A stretch of 11,289 bases of DNA from Verrucomicrobiota bacterium (GTDB lineage Bacteria; Verrucomicrobiota; Verrucomicrobiia; Chthoniobacterales; UBA10450), in contig QHPZ01000028.1 in the NCBI GenBank assembly GCA_003219225.1, forward strand, positions 1 through 11,289. The letters run 5' to 3'. Positions within the stretch are counted from its first letter, which is position 1. Each line of letters begins with the position of its first letter. The position numbers and the translations under genes are program-made. Below the pieces are notes generated by a model. It saw only the letters and a list, made by a program, of their open reading frames with translations, was not told the DNA's origin and did no database searches. This document shows, one piece after another, positions 6,318 through 11,289 of the stretch.

Positions 6318-7814
6318 TTACTCGACGTTCAGCTTGCCGAGGCCAGAGATCGCTTTCTCTATTTCGCTGGGCGCCAGACCGGTGTTGCGCTCGATCGAGA
6401 CTTTCGACTGATTGCCGCAAGCGTCGACCGAGACCTCCAGCACCTGATTGGCGTTGTAGCGGTAAGTCAGCTCGACCGGTGAACCCTTCGGCAGAAACGG
6501 CGGCAACTCGACATCGCAGATACCCAGCGGTGTGCATTCGTCGGGCAGCGAGCTTTCGCCTTCCACCACCTTGACGAGGGCGTGCTGCATGTTCGCGCTG
6601 GCCGTGCCGAACGAATTTCGTGCGCTCGCCGGAATGGCGGTGCGCTTCTTGATCATCGGATAGACGTATTCTTCGAGGTTTGCCTCGTCCCACAGAACGA
6701 CGCCGAGCGAATGCGAAGTGATGTCGTTGACCTGGATGAGGCGGCCATCGCGACAGGAAAATTTTTGCCGCGTGGTCTCGGCGAGCACGCGTTCGCCGGT
6801 CACTTCCTCCTCGCGCAACATCGACAAGGTGGCTTGAATCGCCGCTCCGATCGCGACGGCTTCATCCGGATTGACGTCGCTCACCACCGGTGCCTTGGAT
6901 AGCTGCGCGATCATTTCGCGCACCATCGGCATGCGGGTCATCCCGCCGACAAGCAGCGTCTTGTCGATCTTGTCCCACTTCATGTTCGCCTCCTGCATCA
7001 CCATCTCGCAGATCGTTTTGCATTTTTCGACCAGATGACGGGTGCGCTTTTCAAACTCGGCCCGGCTCAAGTCCACCTTGACGCTTTTGCCCTGATGATT
7101 GTGCACGATCGCCGTGTGCTTGCGGCTGGAGAGCTGGAGTTTGGCCGCCACCGCGCGGGTCTGCAGGTCTTGGTAGCTCTGGAGATCGAGCAAGGGATTT
7201 TCGCTATGCTGCTTGTCGAACTCTTCGGCCATGTGCAGCTCGTGCTTGTCGATCCGCATGATGGTGACGTCGAACGTGCCGCCGCCGAGGTCGAACACAA
7301 AAACCGTCTGGTCTTCGTCGAGCTTGTCGAGTCCGTAAGCGAGCGCGGCCGCGGTCGGCTCGTTGATGATCTGGAGAACGTTGAGCCCGGCGAGCTGCCC
7401 GGCGGTGATCGTCGCCGTGCGTTCGGCGTCGTTGAAGTAGGCGGGTACCGTGATGACCGCGTCGGTAACCGGTTCTTTCAAATACCGCTCCGCGTCGATG
7501 ATCAGCTTTTTCACGATTAACGCCGACAGTTCTTCGGCCGAGTAAATCGCGCCGCCGAACTCGCGGTGAAACTGCTCCTTCGGTTTGCCCATCTCGCGCT
7601 TGATGAAATCGACGATCTTTTCCGGCTCGGCCACCGCGCTGTTTTTGGCGAGCGTGCCGACTATGACGTTGTTCCGGTCGAACAGGATCACCGAGGGAGT
7701 GATTCGCTCGCTCTCCGCATTTGGAATGATCTGCGGTTTGCCATAGGCATCGATGTGCGCCACGGCCGAGAACGTAGTTCCAAGGTCGATTCCGACAGCT
7801 TTGCGGTGGGTCAT
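6318..7814 (-). CDS. short divergent Hsp70 family protein
   Basis: The 498-residue protein has the Hsp70 ATPase signatures: G-I-D-L-G-T-T at 8-14, N-E-P-T-A-A-A-L-A-Y-G at 151-161, F-D-L-G-G-G-T-F-D-V at 174-183, and L-V-G-G-M-T-R-M-P at 288-296. The linker near 358-372 (L-I-Q-V-N-D-I-T-S-H-S-L-G-V) leads into a short beta-type substrate domain. The helical lid is missing, so it is about 140 residues shorter than DnaK. Between H-M (194-195) and A-E-E-F (196-199) roughly 23 residues are absent relative to Hsp70s; this stretch normally carries the LGG-D-[FW]-D motif. It is therefore an accessory Hsp70, not housekeeping DnaK. Neighbours are a GrpE-like gene upstream (178-bp gap with a palindrome) and the J-like/SUMF gene directly downstream. 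No strong ribosome binding site is visible before the ATG. Whether it still binds ATP normally is uncertain because of the missing piece. Confidence 0.9.
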   Translation of the reverse strand: MTHRKAVGIDLGTTFSAVAHIDAYGKPQIIPNAESERITPSVILFDRNNVIVGTLAKNSAVAEPEKIVDFIKREMGKPKEQFHREFGGAIYSAEELSALIVKKLIIDAERYLKEPVTDAVITVPAYFNDAERTATITAGQLAGLNVLQIINEPTAAALAYGLDKLDEDQTVFVFDLGGGTFDVTIMRIDKHELHMAEEFDKQHSENPLLDLQSYQDLQTRAVAAKLQLSSRKHTAIVHNHQGKSVKVDLSRAEFEKRTRHLVEKCKTICEMVMQEANMKWDKIDKTLLVGGMTRMPMVREMIAQLSKAPVVSDVNPDEAVAIGAAIQATLSMLREEEVTGERVLAETTRQKFSCRDGRLIQVNDITSHSLGVVLWDEANLEEYVYPMIKKRTAIPASARNSFGTASANMQHALVKVVEGESSLPDECTPLGICDVELPPFLPKGSPVELTYRYNANQVLEVSVDACGNQSKVSIERNTGLAPSEIEKAISGLGKLNVE

Positions 7815-7937
7815 GAGCGAGAAATCAGAAAATTACTGGTCAGCCCAACCTCGGGGCTGCTCGGGAAACAGTGCAGTTTCTGTGCCGAAAACCAGGCGAC
7901 CTGCGGGGAATACTAAAGTCGATAATCGACGCATGCT

Positions 7938-7989
7938 GCAGCCGCGTTCCTGCGGGACGCGTGCGCGTCGTCCGCAGGGCGACGGCTAC
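7938..7989. repeat. REP-like imperfect palindrome between the GrpE-like and Hsp70 genes
   Basis: A roughly 50-bp imperfect palindrome starts three bases after the GrpE-like stop. GCAGCCG at 7938 mirrors CGGCTAC ending at 7989, and CCTGCGG (7949-7955) mirrors CCGCAGG (7972-7978). Each half can also fold alone. A smaller hairpin, CAGCCC/GGGCTG (7841-7846 and 7854-7859), lies nearer the Hsp70 start. The 178-bp gap holds no gene. The palindrome may be a REP unit, an attenuator or a stability element splitting the operon. Confidence 0.5.
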
Positions 7990-7992
7990 AAA

Positions 7993-8724
7993 TCAAGTGA
8001 AGCGCTTCGCGATGACTTCTTCCGGACGAATCAGCTTGCCGCGCCAGGTAAAACCGCGCCGGACGCGCATCACGATCTGACTGTCTTCCTCCGCATAACC
8101 CGCCGGCTCGAAACTGACCACCCGGTGCACGGCGCGGTCGACGCGGTCTTTCGGCTCGATTTCTTTGACCTCGAGGCGATGGAGAATTTCCATTAATGCG
8201 TGAATGGCGTTTTCGAGGTTGTCACGCCATTGCCCAAGCCGTGCCTGCCGGTTTTTGTTTTGCGCGGCAGTGCTCAGTTGCTCGCACAAGCTGGTGAGAT
8301 GATCGAACAACAGCACTAGGTCGTGGATGAACGGTTTCTGCAGCGATTCGTGCAGGAAATTGTCGCGATACTTGAGCAGCTCGGCGTGGAGCGAATCGAA
8401 CAGCTTCTGGTTGACGCTTTCGGTCTTGCGGATAGTGGCCAGTTGTTCGTCGATTTTTTCGAACCGCTTCACCATGATGTCGACCTGCTTATCGGGCGAA
8501 AGTGCGATCAGAAGTTGTTCGACCCGTTTGGCCAGCGCGTTCTCAACATTCTGCACCCGGCTATTGAGCGCAGAAAGCTCCTGTAAGGCCTGCTCGAGCT
8601 TGTCCTCGGCAAGCGAAAACTCCGGCGCGGAGGGAAGCTCCGTCGGGAGCGTCTTTTCCGCCTCGGCGCTGAGTTGCTGCATGGCCGTGGCAAATTCGTC
8701 CGGCGTGCTTACGGCGTTACTCAT
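7993..8724 (-). CDS. GrpE-like nucleotide exchange factor
   Basis: The 243-residue protein has the GrpE layout, extended at the N-terminus. A long coiled-coil helix (about 38-105) is followed by a helical segment with F-D-S-L-H-A-E-L-L-K-Y-R-D and P-F-I-H-D-L-V-L-L-F-D-H-L (109-143). A C-terminal beta head (195-242) shows V-D-R-A-V-H-R-V-V, then G-F-T-W-R-G-K-L-I-R-P-E-E-V. GrpE family members exchange ADP for ATP on Hsp70 in the cytoplasm. The canonical family is about 190-200 residues. The next gene is a divergent Hsp70, so this is its likely partner. The ATG overlaps the end of cobA-hemD by eight bases (ATGAGTAA), suggesting translational coupling to the tetrapyrrole genes. Confidence 0.8.
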   Translation of the reverse strand: MSNAVSTPDEFATAMQQLSAEAEKTLPTELPSAPEFSLAEDKLEQALQELSALNSRVQNVENALAKRVEQLLIALSPDKQVDIMVKRFEKIDEQLATIRKTESVNQKLFDSLHAELLKYRDNFLHESLQKPFIHDLVLLFDHLTSLCEQLSTAAQNKNRQARLGQWRDNLENAIHALMEILHRLEVKEIEPKDRVDRAVHRVVSFEPAGYAEEDSQIVMRVRRGFTWRGKLIRPEEVIAKRFT

Positions 8725-10255
8725 CGGTGGGTTGAATGGAATAAAAACGCCGGATCGCCTCGGTTAATCCTTCGATGTCGTGCCGCTTGGCTTCGATCGA
8801 CACTTTCAGGCCGTGCTCGCGCGCCGTCTTCGACGTAATCGGCCCGATGCTCGCCACCTGCATTTGGTTCGGCCACGGCAAACCTAGTGCCAGAAAATTT
8901 TCCACCGTCGAGGAGCTGGTGAAGGTGATGAGATCGGCCCCCTCCTCCAAAAGCCGCTGGCGCGCGCCAGTATCGTCGCGCGTCTCGGCCACAGTGCGGT
9001 AAGCGAACGCCTCGTCCACGATTGCTCCAAGTTTTGCAAGCTGGTTCGATAGCACATCCCGCGCCTTTTCCGCCCGGGCAATCAGGATTCGCAGGTTCTC
9101 GAGCATGCCCTGCTTCTGAAATTCGCGCACCACCGCCTCGGCCACGAACTCCTCGGGCTGAAGATCGACATGAAGATGAAAATCTTTCACCCGCTGCGCC
9201 GTGGCCGGTCCGATCGCCGCGATTTTGACCGCGCCGATCTCGCGTGCGTCGTCGTAGAGTTTGAAGAACAACTCGAAGAAGGCCTCCACGCCGTTAGGAC
9301 TTGTGAACACGATCCAATCGTAGGTATGCGCTTCCTGCACGAGCTCGGCAAATTCGCGCAAATCGCTCGGCGGCTCGATGCGGATCGTCGGCAATTCGAT
9401 CACGTCCGCGCCGAGCGCGCGCAGCCGCTCGCTTAACGCGCTCGCCTGTTTGCGCGTGCGCGTGACGACGATGCGTTTGCCCGAGAGCGGCCGTTTCTCG
9501 TACCAATTCAGGTTCTCGCGCAGCGCAACAACTTCGCCAAACACCGCCACCGCCGGCGCATCAAAACCAACATCGACAACCCGCCGCCCGATGTCCTTGA
9601 GCGTGCCAGTAAGCGTTTCCTGCCGGCCGGTGGTCGCCCAGCGCACCAGCGCGACCGGCAAATCTTGGCGCACGCCGTGTTTCATCATTTCCCGTGCGAT
9701 CGATTCGATCCGTTCCACGCCCATCAGCATCACTTGTGTGCCGCCGAGTTTGGCCAACGCGGCATAGTCGATCGCGCTCGTGGCCTTGGACGGATCCTCA
9801 TGACCGGTAAAAAACGTGACGTGCGAATTTTCCGCGCGCGAGGTCACCGGGATTCCTGCGAATGCCGGCCCCGCGATCGCCGAAGTGATTCCCGGCACGA
9901 TTTCAAAGCTAACTCCCGCATCGGCCAAGGCTTTCGCTTCCTCCGCACCGCGGCCAAAAACAAACGGATCGCCGCCTTTTAATCGCACGACTTCTTTTCC
10001 TTCGCGTGCCTTTGCAATCAGCAGCGCATTGATTTGTTGTTGATTCAGCGCGTGCTCGCCCGCGCGTTTGCCGGCGTAAATGAGCTCGGCGGCTTGCCCG
10101 GCCCACGCGAGCGTCTCCGGGTTCGCCAGATGATCGTAAACGATCACGGCGGCGCATTCTATGCATTCCTTCGCCCGCAGCGTTACCAGGCCAAGATTCC
10201 CCGGACCCGCGCCAACGAGATAAACTATCCCGCTCTCTTTCCTGCTCTTACTCAT
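8717..10255 (-). CDS. cobA-hemD: uroporphyrinogen-III C-methyltransferase / uroporphyrinogen-III synthase fusion
   Basis: The start is placed at ATG 10255-10253, whose ATGA overlaps the TGA of hemC; an upstream ATG at 10288 would extend it by 11 residues inside hemC. The 512-residue product joins two enzymes. Residues 9-250 are the SAM-dependent methyltransferase that converts uroporphyrinogen III to precorrin-2: G-A-G-P-G at 15-19, R-L-K-G-G-D-P-F-V-F-G-R-G near 91-103, and V-P-G-I-T-S-A-I-A-G near 120. Residues 260-505 are uroporphyrinogen-III synthase, which closes hydroxymethylbilane into the ring: K-R-I-V-V-T-R-T-R-K at its start, F-T-S-P-N-G-V in the middle and I-T-F-T-S-S-S-T-V-E-N-F near the end. 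Such fusions are known in several phyla. Both halves look intact. It takes HemC's product and feeds heme, siroheme or cobalamin. Confidence 0.93.
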   Translation of the reverse strand: MSKSRKESGIVYLVGAGPGNLGLVTLRAKECIECAAVIVYDHLANPETLAWAGQAAELIYAGKRAGEHALNQQQINALLIAKAREGKEVVRLKGGDPFVFGRGAEEAKALADAGVSFEIVPGITSAIAGPAFAGIPVTSRAENSHVTFFTGHEDPSKATSAIDYAALAKLGGTQVMLMGVERIESIAREMMKHGVRQDLPVALVRWATTGRQETLTGTLKDIGRRVVDVGFDAPAVAVFGEVVALRENLNWYEKRPLSGKRIVVTRTRKQASALSERLRALGADVIELPTIRIEPPSDLREFAELVQEAHTYDWIVFTSPNGVEAFFELFFKLYDDAREIGAVKIAAIGPATAQRVKDFHLHVDLQPEEFVAEAVVREFQKQGMLENLRILIARAEKARDVLSNQLAKLGAIVDEAFAYRTVAETRDDTGARQRLLEEGADLITFTSSSTVENFLALGLPWPNQMQVASIGPITSKTAREHGLKVSIEAKRHDIEGLTEAIRRFYSIQPTDE

Positions 10256-11111
10256 GCTCTTGCTCGGGCCGCGTCTATCTGCCTCCACAATTCGGCTGCA
10301 AGCCGCTCCGCCTCTTCGCTCGGTCCTGTCACCGATGCTTCCGACGGCGCGGTCGCGCCGAGAGCGAAAACTTGCGCGCGGATTTTCATGACTGTTCCGT
10401 CCAGTGTCGCGAGCACGCCCACCGGCTGATTACAGTCAGCGTGCAAAAGCCGGAGAAATTCCCGCTCGGCCCGCAGACAGAGCCGCGTATCGAAATCGTT
10501 CAGCGGCTCAACCAATAATCTCGTACGCTCGTCGTTGCTGCGCAGTTGAATCGCGATTACGCCTTGCCCACCGGCCGGCAGGAAGACTTCGTGGGGAAGA
10601 ACTTCAGTAAAAAATTCGCCTCCTTCAAAACCGATTCTCCGCTCGTCCTGCCACGAAGATCGACAACTTCGAGATCGGGTCGATGCCAGCGGAGCTGATG
10701 TTTGCGCCGGATGCTGCCGGTGGCAACGAAACCATTCGGCGGAAGCGAATCCAGATTCCACGGCTCAATTGAGACCAGCACATCGTCTACCGATGCGCGC
10801 GGAAGAACGGCGGCGACTTCTGTTCCCTCGGCCAAGTCGCTGGGCAAATCCTTCGCGCTGTGCACGGCGAGATCGACATCGCCCGCAAGAAGCGCCCGTT
10901 CGAGCTCAGCCGTGAACAAACCTTGCCGCCCGGCGCGCTCAACCGTCTCGCGCGTCTTCTGTTCATCGCCGGCCGTGCGAACCATGCTTGTTTCGATCTT
11001 CAGATCGGCCCAGCGCGCTCGCAAACCATCGGCGACCATGCGCGTTTGTTGCTGCGCCAATTCGCTCCCGCGGGTCCCGAGCACAATCGTCGTACGATTC
11101 AGCCGGTTCAT
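10252..11111 (-). pseudogene. hemC: hydroxymethylbilane synthase (porphobilinogen deaminase) with internal deletion and frameshift
   Basis: HemC joins four porphobilinogens on its dipyrromethane cofactor. The N-terminal half is intact from ATG 11111 (V-L-G-T-R-G-S-E-L-A-Q-Q-Q, then H-S-A-K-D-L-P-S-D and A-T-G-S-I-R-R-K) to V-V-D-L-R-G, ending at 10650. The frame then runs into non-homologous residues and stops at 10557. In another frame the C-terminal half resumes at R-R-I-G-F-E-G-G (from about 10641) with L-P-A-G-G-Q-G-V-I-A-I-Q and the cofactor cysteine in H-A-D-C-N-Q-P-V-G, ending at 10252. About 22-26 residues normally between L-R-G and the R-L-G region (the N-V-x-T-R-L motif and following helix) are missing, so this is a deletion of a length not divisible by three rather than a one-base slip. 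AGGAGG at 11121-11116 precedes the start. The product would be inactive as read; an assembly error is the main alternative. Confidence 0.8.
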
Positions 11112-11115
11112 CCAT

Positions 11116-11121
11116 CCTCCT
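11116..11121 (-). promoter_or_regulatory. Shine-Dalgarno of hemC
   Basis: AGGAGG lies four bases before the ATG at 11111 on the minus strand and supports that start. A second ATG three bases upstream (11115-11113) is in another frame. Confidence 0.6.
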
Positions 11122-11122
11122 C

Positions 11123-11161
11123 TAGCGGCGGTCTATGACCGTCGCAAATATCCCGCCGCTA
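11123..11161. repeat. palindrome between the upstream gene and hemC
   Basis: TAGCGGCGG (11123-11131) and CCGCCGCTA (11153-11161) pair perfectly over 9 bp. Inside one side lies a smaller palindrome, CGGTC-TAT-GACCG (11129-11141). The TAG stop of the upstream gene is part of one arm. It is REP-like in style and could also be a processing or attenuation hairpin directly before the hemC ribosome binding site. Confidence 0.5.
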
Positions 11162-11289
11162 CAGTTCCGATGTGCGCAGTGGTCGCTCGCTGATTGCAGC
11201 ATGCTCGGCGCCGGCGGCACGGCTTAGTCCGCCCGAGATCGATTGCCAGAATTTTGCGACGTGCTCGGCAATGATTTGTTCGGCCGCTG
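11159..11289 (-). CDS. 3' end of a gene upstream of hemC, possibly glutamyl-tRNA reductase (partial)
   Basis: An open frame enters from the right edge and ends at TAG 11161-11159, giving 43 residues that begin A-A-E-Q-I-I-A-E-H-V-A-K-F-W. This resembles the helix after the NADP domain of glutamyl-tRNA reductase (HemA), and hemA often precedes hemC. Only about 25 residues follow, so the usual C-terminal dimerisation domain would be absent; short HemA forms are known in chlamydiae, which are PVC relatives. The identification rests mainly on gene order and one weak helix motif. Confidence 0.4.
   Translation of the reverse strand, partial: AAEQIIAEHVAKFWQSISGGLSRAAGAEHAAISERPLRTSEL

Noticed and set aside
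5805..6482. Plus-strand open frame of 225 codons
   Set aside because: It is antisense to the SUMF and Hsp70 genes, and its composition reflects the complementary strand of their GC-rich codons; no motif or ribosome binding site supports it.
10253..10288. Upstream ATG of cobA-hemD at 10288
   Set aside because: It would add 11 unconserved-looking residues inside hemC; the ATG at 10255 gives the common ATGA overlap and places the GAGPG loop at the usual distance from the start.

Overview
The window looks like soil or aquatic bacterial chromosome from the PVC group, most likely Verrucomicrobiota (Chthoniobacterales-like). That rests on recollection of family style: a cobA-hemD fusion, a thioredoxin fused to a verrucomicrobial-style middle region, a short Hsp70 with an SUMF-domain partner, and REP-like palindromes. 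No rRNA marker is present, so the placement is inference. Almost every gene lies on the minus strand; only rpsU is on plus.

Left part (1-2794), read on the minus strand: the first codons of a gene running off the left edge, with a strong Shine-Dalgarno and a REP-like palindrome upstream, possibly a REP-associated (Y1) transposase; a large GT-C type membrane glycosyltransferase gene with an in-frame TAA in its first membrane segment; a small orphan ORF; and a second REP-like element. This part reads as worn, repeat-associated DNA.

Middle part (2795-4463): a membrane-anchored thioredoxin-like gene (minus) is divergent from rpsU (plus). Between them lies a 40-bp inverted repeat bounded by perfect 8-bp direct repeats. 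After rpsU comes a convergent intergenic stretch built from repeated GTTACAA words.

Right part (4464-11289), one minus-strand run in transcription order: a possible hemA 3' end, hemC (broken by a deletion or frameshift), a cobA-hemD fusion, a GrpE-like exchange factor, a short Hsp70, and a protein that joins a degenerate J-like domain, helical regions and an SUMF (formylglycine-enzyme fold) domain. ATGA and ATGAGTAA overlaps and a TAAATG junction suggest translational coupling. The first genes make uroporphyrinogen III and precorrin-2. The last three look like a complete but highly divergent Hsp70 machine: exchange factor, ATPase, and a J-like protein carrying a substrate-binding-like domain. 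This chaperone triad is the most interesting system here.

Four coding lesions or rearrangements occur in 11 kb: a nonsense codon in the glycosyltransferase, a deletion plus frameshift in hemC, an in-frame loss of about 23 residues in the Hsp70 ATPase domain, and a 261-bp tandem duplication in the SUMF gene. They may be real or may reflect assembly problems; reads would decide.
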